From Chloroherpetonaceae bacterium (GTDB taxonomy: Bacteria > Bacteroidota > Chlorobiia > Chlorobiales > Thermochlorobacteraceae), in contig JANWWA010000003.1 of assembly GCA_025056565.1 (NCBI GenBank), positions 36,263-100,262 of the forward strand: a stretch of DNA of 64,000 bases. Direction: 5' to 3'. The translations under genes and the position numbers were made by a program. Shown here in pieces: positions 44,625-52,729 of the stretch; the first letter of the stretch is position 1; every line of letters begins with the position of its first letter. Below the pieces are notes generated by a model. The model saw only the letters and a list, made by a program, of their open reading frames with translations, searched no databases and was not told where the DNA came from.

Positions 44625-45572
44625 ATGAGCCAGGCATCTATCCCTAACAAAAACTCACGAAAATCTGCCTCTAAGGCTGCTATGCGCGCCGCCGAAGTCT
44701 TCAGGTCTGAGCTGCAAGTTGTGGAGCGAGCAGCGCAGGTATTGAAAGATTCGTCCTTGCGCTATGAAGACTTACTGCGTGAGTACAGAACGCTGGCGCA
44801 AGAGTATCACCTTCTGTTGCAGGAAGCAATCAAGATTACCAAAGTAGGTGATACTATGCAGGAAAAACTCCTCAAAGCGCAAGAGCAACTTCAAGACTTG
44901 AATGCGAAGTTGTCCGAAGCCAATCTCCAGCTCTCTAATGAAAGAGAGCGCTCAGAGCAGCTGTTGCGCAATATTTTACCCAAAGCTATTGCCGAACGAA
45001 TGAAGCGCGGGGAGACGACTATTGCGGATTCTCACGACGAAGTAACAGTGTTGTTTGCGGACATTGTGGGCTTTACGCAGCTATCGTCCTCAACCTCGCC
45101 TGAATTTGTGGTAGCGATTCTCAACGATGTTTTTGCCTACTTCGATGACCTGTGCGAAAAGTATGGGCTAGAAAAAATTAAGACAATTGGCGACTCCTAC
45201 ATGGCGGTAAGCGGAGTGCCTGAAGCGAAGCGCGATCATGCGATTGCAGCGGCTGAAACGGCTTTGGAAATGTTGGATAGTCTCAATAAGCTGGAGTTAG
45301 CCCGAATGGGACATCTCAGTATGCGCATTGGACTTAGCACGGGAAGCGTAATTGCAGGCGTCATCGGGAAAAAGAAATTTATCTACGATCTCTGGGGCGA
45401 CACGGTCAATATTGCCAGCCGAATGGAGTCACAGGGCGTAGGCGGTAAAATTCAAGTATCCGAATCTTCCTACAAGCTACTGCGGCATCGCTACATTTTT
45501 GAAGGCCCAGGCAAAATTCACGTGCGTGGTATCGGTGAAATGCTGACTTACTTTCTCATCGGGCGAAAGTAG
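44625..45572 (+). CDS. Class III adenylate/guanylate cyclase with coiled coil
   Basis: 315 residues. Residues ~20-130 are helical/coiled coil (EKLLKAQEQLQDLNAKLSEA, then the SNERERSEQLLRNILPKAI linker typical of class III cyclases). The catalytic domain (~135-312) contains metal-binding VLFADIVGFTQL, FDDLCEKYGLEKIKTIGDSYMAV (second metal Asp and substrate Lys) and IGLSTGSVIAGVIG, then WGDTVNIASRMES (the Asn-Arg pair that stabilises the transition state). It makes cyclic AMP (Lys and Asp specificity residues favour ATP) and would be soluble. No sensor domain is recognisable. Confidence 0.9.
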   Translation: MSQASIPNKNSRKSASKAAMRAAEVFRSELQVVERAAQVLKDSSLRYEDLLREYRTLAQEYHLLLQEAIKITKVGDTMQEKLLKAQEQLQDLNAKLSEANLQLSNERERSEQLLRNILPKAIAERMKRGETTIADSHDEVTVLFADIVGFTQLSSSTSPEFVVAILNDVFAYFDDLCEKYGLEKIKTIGDSYMAVSGVPEAKRDHAIAAAETALEMLDSLNKLELARMGHLSMRIGLSTGSVIAGVIGKKKFIYDLWGDTVNIASRMESQGVGGKIQVSESSYKLLRHRYIFEGPGKIHVRGIGEMLTYFLIGRK

Positions 45573-45623
45573 AACACGAAGTAGAAAGTCCGTTCTGTCG
45601 TTCCCCAGAGCTGCAGGAAAAAG

Positions 45624-45651
45624 AAAGGGACGCCTTGTAGGGCGTCCCTTT
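45624..45651 (-). terminator. Intrinsic terminator of the cysteine-rich operon
   Basis: A perfect 11-base stem AAAGGGACGCC (45624-45634) / GGCGTCCCTTT (45641-45651) with loop TTGTAG. On the minus strand it is followed by a TTTCTTTTT-type tract, so it ends the minus-strand genes. It may also stop the convergent cyclase transcript. Confidence 0.8.
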
Positions 45652-45675
45652 GGCTGAATAGGCGGATGTGCTCTG

Positions 45676-45879
45676 TTAGTCGCAGCAGCAGCCCTGTGCT
45701 GCACAGCTGGTGGTCTCGCAGCAACCTGAATCGCAACAAGCGTCGCATATATCACACACACAAGCTGGGCAGCAGCAGTCTGTTGCCACTGCATGAGCTT
45801 CTCTTGCTTGAATCGAGGCAAATAGACCTGTAACAATAAGTGCTAGTGCAGAAACCAGCATCAAAATTCGCTTACGCAT
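45676..45879 (-). CDS. Small exported cysteine-rich protein
   Basis: 67 residues from the ATG at 45879. The start is fixed by an ideal ribosome site, AAAGGAGG (45895-45888), eight bases upstream; a longer in-frame start exists but would overlap the previous gene. After a signal peptide (MRKRILMLVSALALIVTGLF, ending near AHA) the mature ~37 residues hold 14 cysteines in pairs and triplets (DCCCPACVCDICDACC, GCCETTSCAAQGCCCD). This density suggests metal chelation or extensive disulphide bonding. Last gene of the cysteine-rich cassette. No named family recognised. Confidence 0.82.
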   Translation of the reverse strand: MRKRILMLVSALALIVTGLFASIQAREAHAVATDCCCPACVCDICDACCDSGCCETTSCAAQGCCCD

Positions 45880-45898
45880 TTTGAAATCCTCCTTTGAT

Positions 45899-46168
45899 TT
45901 ATTGAGCTGAAGATTTGTCGGTTCCAATAAAGGTCTCGCCATTGTCGCTGAGGTTGGCCGCATATTTAGCAGGGTCAGCAGAAAATTTTCGATCGCAGCC
46001 ATTGCAGCAAAAGCCATAGACTTTGCCGCTATATGAAACCGTCTGCGCCTTTGGGCTGACTGGTTTGCCCATCACGGGGCAGACTTTGTTGAATGGCTTC
46101 GTGACATTCTTGTCTGCTGAGCAGCCAATCAACCAGAGCGGAAGCAAGACAGAGATAAGCACTTTCAT
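45899..46168 (-). CDS. YHS-domain lipoprotein
   Basis: 89 residues. A lipobox (LWLIGC) puts a lipidated Cys at ~16. The rest is a YHS/TRASH-like metal-binding domain: CPVMGKPVSPKAQTVSYSGK and VYGFCCNGCDRKFSADPAKYA, with the paired Cys and the GFCC.GC knuckle typical of YHS domains in copper- and heavy-metal-handling proteins. It is anchored to the periplasmic face of a membrane. It lies between the other two cysteine-rich genes, same strand. Confidence 0.88.
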   Translation of the reverse strand: MKVLISVLLPLWLIGCSADKNVTKPFNKVCPVMGKPVSPKAQTVSYSGKVYGFCCNGCDRKFSADPAKYAANLSDNGETFIGTDKSSAQ

Positions 46169-46249
46169 CTGAAGAATGGTTGACGTTCACAATCTGCGAA
46201 AAAAGGTGCGCGATGCACGTAGGAAGATGAGTGAAGAGAAAAGGAGACA

Positions 46250-46648
46250 TCAAATGAGCAAGGTAGCGCACCGAAGATAAACAGGCGGGTTAGCTATCCA
46301 GTCTAAGAAGCTATGCCGTTCAGGGAAACAGACAGGTGCATCTATCGGATAAGCAAAGGCATGCGACACAGGCTTAATAGCCTGCAAATCAACGCTAAAC
46401 GTAGCTGGCTGAGTGGCGTATAAGCTGAAAAAGCAATCTACCGTGAAAACACAGTCGTCACAACAAGGCCCATCATTTGACTGAACAGGGTTATGAGACG
46501 CACTGGGACTTTCGCAGCATCCACAGCTATCTTGGCAGGTATGCGACGAAAACAAACTGCAACCGACGGCAGCGACCACGCTACCGAAAAGAAGCACTCC
46601 GGCTATGACAATCACAAACAAGGGTCTGCCTGCCAAACGCATTTTCAT
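46250..46648 (-). CDS. Exported cysteine-rich protein of metal-efflux-associated appearance
   Basis: About 132 residues from the ATG at 46648; further ATGs at 46642 and a TTG at 46651 are also possible. A hydrophobic signal/anchor (residues ~8-28) precedes a Cys-rich stretch (GCSLFSSHTCQDSCGCC and DGPCCDDCVFTVDCF) and an Ile/Pro/Tyr-rich C-terminus ending PPVYLRCATLLI. The overall layout resembles small exported proteins found next to heavy-metal efflux systems in Bacteroidota (terminal PP-x-Y/L pattern), but no efflux pump is adjacent here. First gene of the cassette. Confidence 0.6.
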   Translation of the reverse strand: MKMRLAGRPLFVIVIAGVLLFGSVVAAVGCSLFSSHTCQDSCGCCESPSASHNPVQSNDGPCCDDCVFTVDCFFSLYATQPATFSVDLQAIKPVSHAFAYPIDAPVCFPERHSFLDWIANPPVYLRCATLLI

Positions 46649-46660
46649 CAAGAAATTTTC

Positions 46661-46691
46661 CGAATATAGACCGCGCAGCTAAATTTAGCAA
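46661..46691 (-). promoter_or_regulatory. Possible promoter of the cysteine-rich operon (TTG-N20-TATATTCG)
   Basis: On the minus strand TTG (46691-46689) and TATATTCG (46668-46661) are 20 bases apart; the -7 box differs at one base from TAnnTTTG. Transcription would start very close to the first ATG, so the leader is short. Confidence 0.4.
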
Positions 46692-46694
46692 GCA

Positions 46695-46928
46695 CTATCT
46701 TTTGGCTCTTTCAGTCTCACGCTCTTTTTCACGCTCTCGCCGCTGCAAGCGCAATTCTTCATAGATGTTGATGAGTTCGTTGTATATGCCAATGCTGATA
46801 ATAGTTGGTGCCCATAGACCAATAAAGATGCCCATCGCTTCGTGATTCGGACTGGTGCCAAACAGGAACATATAGACGGATAAAAGAATGGAAAGTCCAG
46901 CGGCGGCAAAGTAGTAAATTGGTTTCAT
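46695..46928 (-). CDS. Small membrane protein with charged C-terminus
   Basis: 77 residues. Two hydrophobic segments (about 4-24, YYFAAAGLSILLSVYMFLFG, and 32-48, MGIFIGLWAPTIISIGIY) are followed by a highly charged helix rich in Arg and Glu (LRLQRREREKERETERAKR). No family recognised. It is upstream of, and in the same direction as, the cysteine-rich cassette, but that cassette appears to have its own promoter within 47 bases. Confidence 0.6.
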   Translation of the reverse strand: MKPIYYFAAAGLSILLSVYMFLFGTSPNHEAMGIFIGLWAPTIISIGIYNELINIYEELRLQRREREKERETERAKR

Positions 46929-47042
46929 AGTGGTTTTCTCGTTCCCGCAGAGGGCGCAGTATTACGATGTGTTGTTCTCATTACGGAAAAAGCGAGGCAA
47001 TTTACAACTTGAAACGGTCTCTCAAAACCAGTGCTGTAAGCG

Positions 47043-47798
47043 ATGATTCTGGGAAAAAAAATTGTGGTGGTGCTGCCTGCTTACAATGCAGCGCGCACAT
47101 TGGAGCGCACCTATCAAGAAATTCCACACGAGGTAGTCGATGAAGTGATTTTGGTTGATGACGCAAGCCAAGATGATACGGTGGGTGTGGCACGGCGTTT
47201 AGGAATTCGGCATATCATTCAGCACGAGCGCAACAAAGGCTACGGCGGCAATCAAAAGACTTGCTATGACCGTGCCCTATCACTGGGTGCAGATGTAGTG
47301 ATTATGCTTCACCCTGACTACCAATACACGCCGAAGCTTATTGTGCCCATGTCTTACATCATTGCAAGTGGACTATACCCAGTGGTATTTGGGTCGCGCA
47401 TTTTAGGAAAAGGGGCGCTGGTGGGAGGGATGCCGCGCTACAAGTATGTAGCGAACCGCATTCTGACCTTCACACAAAACCTACTAATGAATCAAAAGCT
47501 CTCCGAATACCATACAGGCTACCGCGCATTTTCCAGAGAAGTGCTGTTGGCTGTGAACTATCACGCCAATTCAGATGATTTTGTCTTTGATAACCAGATG
47601 GCAGCACAAATTTTGTTTGCAGGTTTTCAAATTGCAGAAGTAACCTGTCCAACTAAATACTTTCCTGAGGCGTCGTCTATTAATTTCGTGCGCAGTATCA
47701 AGTATGGTTTAGGAGTATTGTGGGTATCGTGCCAGTATGCGCTTCAACGTGCAGGGGTAGCACGGTTTAAGCTGTTTGAACCTCCCTCATCGGATTAA
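47043..47798 (+). CDS. GT2 glycosyltransferase, dolichyl/polyprenyl-phosphate sugar synthase-like
   Basis: 251 residues, a soluble GT-A fold. It starts KIVVVLPAYNAARTLERTY, has the nucleotide-sugar motif ILVDDASQDDTVGVAR and the HERNKGYGGNQKTCYDRAL segment. It has MLHPDYQYTPKLI in place of a DxD, a pattern common in polyprenyl-phosphate mannose/glucose synthase relatives (DPM1-like). No membrane segments. It probably loads a sugar onto a polyprenyl carrier or extends a glycan for the cell surface. Confidence 0.85.
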   Translation: MILGKKIVVVLPAYNAARTLERTYQEIPHEVVDEVILVDDASQDDTVGVARRLGIRHIIQHERNKGYGGNQKTCYDRALSLGADVVIMLHPDYQYTPKLIVPMSYIIASGLYPVVFGSRILGKGALVGGMPRYKYVANRILTFTQNLLMNQKLSEYHTGYRAFSREVLLAVNYHANSDDFVFDNQMAAQILFAGFQIAEVTCPTKYFPEASSINFVRSIKYGLGVLWVSCQYALQRAGVARFKLFEPPSSD

Positions 47799-47852
47799 AA
47801 ATGTCGTAGCATGTGGTGTGAACTAAGGAAGGCAAGAAGCCTACTTGAGAGA

Positions 47853-49814
47853 TTAGCGCAACACTTGCACGGTTTCAGCCATTTTGAATTGCCGAATAGC
47901 GTTTTGCAGTTGCTCCGCTTGGTTGATAAGGTCTTGCGAGAGCTGAGTAATCTCCTCTGATGCGGTCTTGTTCTTCAAAGCGGTCTCTGAGAGAGTTTCA
48001 ATTGCTTTGAGCACTTTCTGTCCAGTCGCACGCTGCAACTCTGTTTGCTCCATCACTTGTGAAGTGCGAATCGTCATATCGGTGGTCTTCATCGTAACTT
48101 GCTGACCGCTGCGCATTTGTGCGTCAATCAACCCTGATAGGCGGCTCATAATGCCGCTCGAGCGCGAGTAGAATTGCGTGATGCGGTCTAAGGTCTTTTC
48201 TGCATCTTTCACAATCGCCATACTATCTAATGCAGCTTGGTTGGTCTCGACCACCGTATCGACGACCTTTAACATATTCTGACGAATTGTAAGAACCATT
48301 TCTTGAATTTGCTGAGCTGTAGCAGAGGACTGTTCTGCCAAGTTCCGAATTTCAGACGCCACAACACGAAAACCTTTACCAGCTTCGCCTGCGATAGCAG
48401 ACTCAATAGAGGCATTGACCGCTAAGAGGTTGGTTTGCTTTGCAGTGCGCGCGGCAATATCAGTGGTAGCTGTAATTTCTCGTGTGTTGCGCTCTAAGAC
48501 TTGAATTTGGGTGATGAGGTTCTCAAGCCGTTCTGAGATGCCTAAAATCGCTTGGCTAATTTGCTCAATGCCAAAGCGCCCGCCTTGCACTTCATTGATG
48601 ACCTGACTGAAGACTTGATTCGCATCTTGAATGTTACGGGCTGCTTCTTGCACTGTGCTGATAAGGTCTTCAATAGCAGTGCGTGTTTCCCTGACATTGA
48701 TAGTCAGACCTTGCACATCTTCGGTTACCGCATTAAGCGAAAGGCTCATTCGCCCAATGTTTTGCGACACGTCTTTGACGATGAGACTCTGATTTTCTGC
48801 CCCTTTTGCAATGCTGGTTGCGGTATTGCTAATGTCCAAGGCGACCTGATTGAGTTTCATCGTAAGGTCAACAATTTCCCGCACAGTGTCTTTGACACTA
48901 TCGACCAGCGTATTGAAGTATTCAGCAAGCTGACCTAATTCATCAGGCTTGTCGTAGACGAGGCGTTCAGAAAGATCACCTTGTGCGACTCGGGCAGCCG
49001 TGCTGGTAAGTTTCTGCATCGGCTCCGCGAGGTTCTTGCGAAGGGTAATAAAGAGAAGCCCAATAAGCACGCCGCCGCTTAGCAGAACTGACAATGCGAG
49101 CGCCAGTGTATCATTCAGAGAGCTTTGTGCAAATGCTTCAACGGGTACAAGAATTGAGACAGCGCCACGTAAGTCCCCAACTTTATAGCCATATCCTGTC
49201 TCATAGTTTTTCTGCACGAATTCTGGTGCAACTTCTTTTTCACCATGGCAAGTAAGGCACTGCCTTTTGACGATAATAGGCTGCGTGTAGCGGATAAAGT
49301 TTCGGCCGTTAATTTGAGCTTCGCTCCAAATTGCAATTTCCTTTCGCAACTCTGCTTCAGGCAAATTGCGGGAACGATTTTCTATGATGCTTTTCTGCAG
49401 GGTAGCTAAAAGACTTTCTTCTTCGTTGCTAGCAGGCTTGTTTCGCACATTGCGAAAGTTTTGCGTGATTTGCCGCACTTCGTAGCTTTTCAGCGTGTCT
49501 TTCAAGTCTTTAGCGACTCCGAAAGGAGCGGACTCAGACTTGCGTGCAAGGCTCGGGTTATAGTGAATCATCATCAGTAACTCACGCGTGGAATCGCTCA
49601 AGACAGCGCGGGATTTAACAAACATGTCGGCGTTATACGCCCACATCTCTTGAAGTGTCTCTGCAACTGAGACGATTCTTTGTTCAAATTCGAGCTTCGC
49701 TCGACTGGAGTAGCGGTTGTAAGCAATAGAGCCAATCACAACGAGCGTGACGGCTGTTGTGACAGAGAGCAATGTAATAAGTCGCCGGTCAAGACGGTTT
49801 TTAGGTCCCTCCAT
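47853..49814 (-). CDS. Methyl-accepting chemotaxis protein with DUF3365-type c-heme sensor
   Basis: About 653 residues from the ATG at 49814 (a TTG at 49832 is the alternative). TM1 lies at ~11-33. A periplasmic sensor of the DUF3365/Tll0287-like type (~40-235) carries a single c-type heme motif RQCLTCHGEK (Cys186, Cys189, His190) and GYGYKVGDLRGAVSILVPVE. TM2 is at ~237-257 (LALALSVLLSGGVLIGLLFI) and a HAMP domain follows. The cytoplasmic signalling domain (~340-635) has the conserved hairpin tip AGEAGKGFRVVASEIRNLAEQS. It likely senses redox, oxygen, NO or light-driven redox change. Last gene of the chemosensory operon. Confidence 0.9.
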   Translation of the reverse strand: MEGPKNRLDRRLITLLSVTTAVTLVVIGSIAYNRYSSRAKLEFEQRIVSVAETLQEMWAYNADMFVKSRAVLSDSTRELLMMIHYNPSLARKSESAPFGVAKDLKDTLKSYEVRQITQNFRNVRNKPASNEEESLLATLQKSIIENRSRNLPEAELRKEIAIWSEAQINGRNFIRYTQPIIVKRQCLTCHGEKEVAPEFVQKNYETGYGYKVGDLRGAVSILVPVEAFAQSSLNDTLALALSVLLSGGVLIGLLFITLRKNLAEPMQKLTSTAARVAQGDLSERLVYDKPDELGQLAEYFNTLVDSVKDTVREIVDLTMKLNQVALDISNTATSIAKGAENQSLIVKDVSQNIGRMSLSLNAVTEDVQGLTINVRETRTAIEDLISTVQEAARNIQDANQVFSQVINEVQGGRFGIEQISQAILGISERLENLITQIQVLERNTREITATTDIAARTAKQTNLLAVNASIESAIAGEAGKGFRVVASEIRNLAEQSSATAQQIQEMVLTIRQNMLKVVDTVVETNQAALDSMAIVKDAEKTLDRITQFYSRSSGIMSRLSGLIDAQMRSGQQVTMKTTDMTIRTSQVMEQTELQRATGQKVLKAIETLSETALKNKTASEEITQLSQDLINQAEQLQNAIRQFKMAETVQVLR

Positions 49815-49861
49815 ATTACGCAGTTTGGGCAAGCAGTCGGTTGCAGTCGTGCTGTGCTTGC

Positions 49862-51661
49862 TTAAGTGTTGACTTTGGTCAAAACAGGCATTCGCTCAAA
49901 CCGGTAGCCCAGAGCTTTCATTGCTTTTACCATTGCTTCAGTTTCGCGCGTAACTTGCTGCTTGACCTCTGCAAGCGATTTGCTCGAGATACCGATTTCA
50001 ACATTGAAGTAATCGAGCACCGCTTTGCTAAGTGACTCTAAGCGACTTTCTGCCTCACCTTCTACGACCAGACCTGTGATGCTCTTCTCATCGGGGGTAA
50101 TAGCATAGCGGAAGCTGAAGTCAATAAAGTTAAGGATGTTTGGATTCTGGACACTGCGCACATCAGTTGAGCGGTAGCGCTCAATGAAGTCTCGCACCAC
50201 AATATCGGGGCGGATTTTGTTGGCGTCTTGTAAAATTTCGGCAAAAGCTTTGGTGTATTCAATGCGCAGAGTGCTGTTGCGGAATGGCACATCTGCCTTC
50301 ATGGCGTCCATTCGCTTTTGCCAGAGGTCAATCGTGTCAATGAACTTCTTAAAACGCTGGTTTTCCAGCTTCATTCGTGCAACTTCATCTTTCTCTGTCA
50401 GCTCTTTCTTGTCAGGGGTCTCCAAGCGCGTTCTAAGCTGCTTCATATCCGATTTGAAGCGGCGCTCCATAAACTTTTCAGCATATGCAGCGTCTTTCTT
50501 GCGCAGTGTAAGCAGAAAATCAACGCCGTCGTTCTCGACAAGTGGGAGTGGCACCTTGATGTAGCGGCATGCCTCATCAAGCCGATTGACATCAATGTAG
50601 AAATTGGCTAGAGCAATTTGGTATGGGTAATAGTTGATGTCTGAGGCAAATGCCATCAGCCAGTAAAATTCCTTGCGTGTAGGGTTCGTCTCCTTCTGTG
50701 CGCGCTCTTTCCAGTAGAGGCTCTTTTGTGATTTGTCTTCTGGGGCAGGAACTTTCAGTTTTTTGAACAATCCAGCTTTGATGTAGGCTGGCCCGCCGAT
50801 GCCTTCGCGCTCAATAAGTTTATCGATTGCGTTCTTGATGTCTTGGCGCATCTTTTCTTGACCGGGCAGTGGTTGCTGGTCGAGAGCATTGTAGAAGTGC
50901 ATCACCGCGCTGAGCTTGTGCTCGACTTGTTCGTCGCCCTTAGTCACTCTGGCTTTCTCAAGGTGGTCGTAGGCTACACGGTAGTTGCACTCAAAGAGGA
51001 TTTCATCTTGGCGACGCACAATAGCATCGGAGCGCTTGCCGACACCTTGTTTGAAGCGGATATTAAGTGCAAGTGCAACAGATAATGCTTTGAAGTAATC
51101 TTTGTTGCGGTAGTGCTGCTCGACCTCAAACATCTTAGCTTCTTCATCAATACCTTGCTCGAGTTCCTCGTCGATTTCCAGCACGATTCTGTCGCCGTCA
51201 ATACGGAACATCTCATCTGCGTTGGTATTGAAGACAGCAGCAGCAGTTTTCTCGTCTTCTAAGATGTCGCCCAACACGCTTTCAAGGTCTAAGCCGAGCA
51301 CATTATCGGCGCCAGCATCGCTGTCGTCTTCAAGAAGGGAAGCAGGTTGTTGGGTGGAAGTAGCGGTAGCGGGCTGGCCGGGCGCAGTGGATTTTGCAGA
51401 AATGGTCGTTGCGGCAGGCTTCTCTTCGCGCTTCGGCTTTTCTTTAACGACCTCATCTAAGATACCAAGATACTCCTTGAGCTTGACGTCGCTAATTTTG
51501 GTGTTGCGCACATAGTCAAGGAGCTTTTTCTGCTCCTCGTAAAGTGTTCGAAGAAAATCGTTCTGACTGTCAGCTTGGAGAGCTTGTTCCAACTCTACCA
51601 CATTTGTTAGTAGCTTTTCAATCAATTGCGCTCGGAGCGCTGCGCTTTCTCGTGTTGTCAT
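49862..51661 (-). CDS. Unrecognised 599-residue protein of the chemosensory operon
   Basis: No signal peptide or membrane segment, so cytoplasmic. Residues 1-75 are helical (LRAQLIEKLLTNVVELEQAL), 76-125 form a Pro/Thr/Gln-rich linker, and 115-175 are acidic (DDSDAGADNVLGLDLESVLG). Residues ~176-450 look like a helical-repeat (TPR-like) array (KMFEVEQHYRNKDYFKALSV, ALANFYIDVNRLDEACRYIK), with a coiled coil at ~405-440. The C-terminus (~500-599) is mixed alpha/beta. I recognise no named family and see no catalytic motif: no phospho-accepting His and no HATPase motifs, so it is not a CheA. It sits between cheW and the chemoreceptor gene with 42- and 47-base gaps. Confidence 0.75.
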   Translation of the reverse strand: MTTRESAALRAQLIEKLLTNVVELEQALQADSQNDFLRTLYEEQKKLLDYVRNTKISDVKLKEYLGILDEVVKEKPKREEKPAATTISAKSTAPGQPATATSTQQPASLLEDDSDAGADNVLGLDLESVLGDILEDEKTAAAVFNTNADEMFRIDGDRIVLEIDEELEQGIDEEAKMFEVEQHYRNKDYFKALSVALALNIRFKQGVGKRSDAIVRRQDEILFECNYRVAYDHLEKARVTKGDEQVEHKLSAVMHFYNALDQQPLPGQEKMRQDIKNAIDKLIEREGIGGPAYIKAGLFKKLKVPAPEDKSQKSLYWKERAQKETNPTRKEFYWLMAFASDINYYPYQIALANFYIDVNRLDEACRYIKVPLPLVENDGVDFLLTLRKKDAAYAEKFMERRFKSDMKQLRTRLETPDKKELTEKDEVARMKLENQRFKKFIDTIDLWQKRMDAMKADVPFRNSTLRIEYTKAFAEILQDANKIRPDIVVRDFIERYRSTDVRSVQNPNILNFIDFSFRYAITPDEKSITGLVVEGEAESRLESLSKAVLDYFNVEIGISSKSLAEVKQQVTRETEAMVKAMKALGYRFERMPVLTKVNT

Positions 51662-51703
51662 TGTTGTAATGCAAAATTTTGAGTTCGGACCAGTTGCACG
51701 CTA

Positions 51704-52315
51704 TCACTGAAACTGCATAAGCTCTTTGGTGCGGAGCAATTTTTCTGTGTCAATTAGAATTACATCATTGCTGCGTCCCTCTTCGCCGGGTCGGGTAAAA
51801 AGCCCACGAGAGAACGGTGCGATGTGGGTGAGCTCACCGTCAGCAGCATTGATTTTAACTAAGTCTCTTTCAGAGACTCGGAGCACGTCTAGCACTGAGT
51901 CAACAATAAAACCAACTGAATATAGCTCACCACGTACGATAATCATCTTTTCGGCGGCGCGCTCACGGCGTGTTTTTTGGCGACGCGGGCTGAGGCCCAA
52001 AATCTTATACATATCGACGACAGAAGTAATTTCACCGCGCACATTACAGATGCCTAAAATGTAGTCAGGAACACCAGGGACGGATGTGATACGAGGCACT
52101 TCGAGGATACCTTCAATATCAATGACGCGAAAGGCAACTTCTCTGTCGCCCATCAGCACTGCGATATACTGCTCTTTCTCCTCTTCGCCTTCTTGATATC
52201 GAGCTTTATCGGCTTCCAGCTCGCTAAGCCATTTTGCCGCATCGCTATCAATCGTGCTCAAGTCCTCAAGGCGAATTTCGCCACCTGGGCCTTTGCTTGC
52301 CTGCAACTCTGACAT
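51704..52315 (-). CDS. cheW: CheW-like chemotaxis coupling protein
   Basis: About 203 residues from the ATG at 52315 (a GTG two codons earlier is possible). An N-terminal acidic extension (~1-50) precedes the CheW domain: YIAVLMGDREVAFRVIDIEG, VPGVPDYILGICNVRGEITS, VDMYKILGL, MIIVRGELYSVGFIVDSVLD and a C-terminal NDVILIDTEKLL. CheW links receptors to CheA; here receptors and CheW are encoded together but no CheA is. It is 42 bases upstream of the unknown 599-residue gene. Confidence 0.93.
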   Translation of the reverse strand: MSELQASKGPGGEIRLEDLSTIDSDAAKWLSELEADKARYQEGEEEKEQYIAVLMGDREVAFRVIDIEGILEVPRITSVPGVPDYILGICNVRGEITSVVDMYKILGLSPRRQKTRRERAAEKMIIVRGELYSVGFIVDSVLDVLRVSERDLVKINAADGELTHIAPFSRGLFTRPGEEGRSNDVILIDTEKLLRTKELMQFQ

Positions 52316-52346
52316 AGACACGCTTGCTCATCATTTCTTTGACGCA

Positions 52347-52715
52347 TTAGGACGGCGCGAGTGCTTTATTGACAGCAGCGACCAGGTCGTCTTCATTGAA
52401 CGGCTTGACCAGATAGGCCATTGCCCCTTGCTTCATTCCCCAAAACTTGTCACTATCTTGATTTTTGGAGGTAATCATAATAACGGGAATCTTGGCAGTC
52501 TCAGGCATTTTCTTCAGATTGCGGCATACCTGAAACCCGTCTTTTTTGGGCATCACCACATCGAGCACAATAATATCTGGCTTGAGTTGAATAGCCTTTG
52601 CCTCGCCCTCTTCACCATCACTTGCCTCAATGATAGAGTAGCCCAGTGCGGTCATAACCTTTGCGATAATGGTGCGCTCTACGGCACTGTCATCAATGAT
52701 AAGGACTTTCGGCAT
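52347..52715 (-). CDS. CheY/PilH-like single-domain response regulator
   Basis: 122 residues, a lone receiver domain: acidic pocket IDDS (8-10), phospho-acceptor Asp52 in VLDVVMPKKDG, Thr82 in IMITSKNQ, and Lys104 in YLVKPFNEDD. It matches the PilH/CheY-like regulators of type IV pilus and gliding taxis systems. It is 14 bases after the DUF4388-REC gene and 31 before cheW, all on the minus strand. Confidence 0.93.
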   Translation of the reverse strand: MPKVLIIDDSAVERTIIAKVMTALGYSIIEASDGEEGEAKAIQLKPDIIVLDVVMPKKDGFQVCRNLKKMPETAKIPVIMITSKNQDSDKFWGMKQGAMAYLVKPFNEDDLVAAVNKALAPS

Positions 52716-52729
52716 ACCAAATAGTGGTT

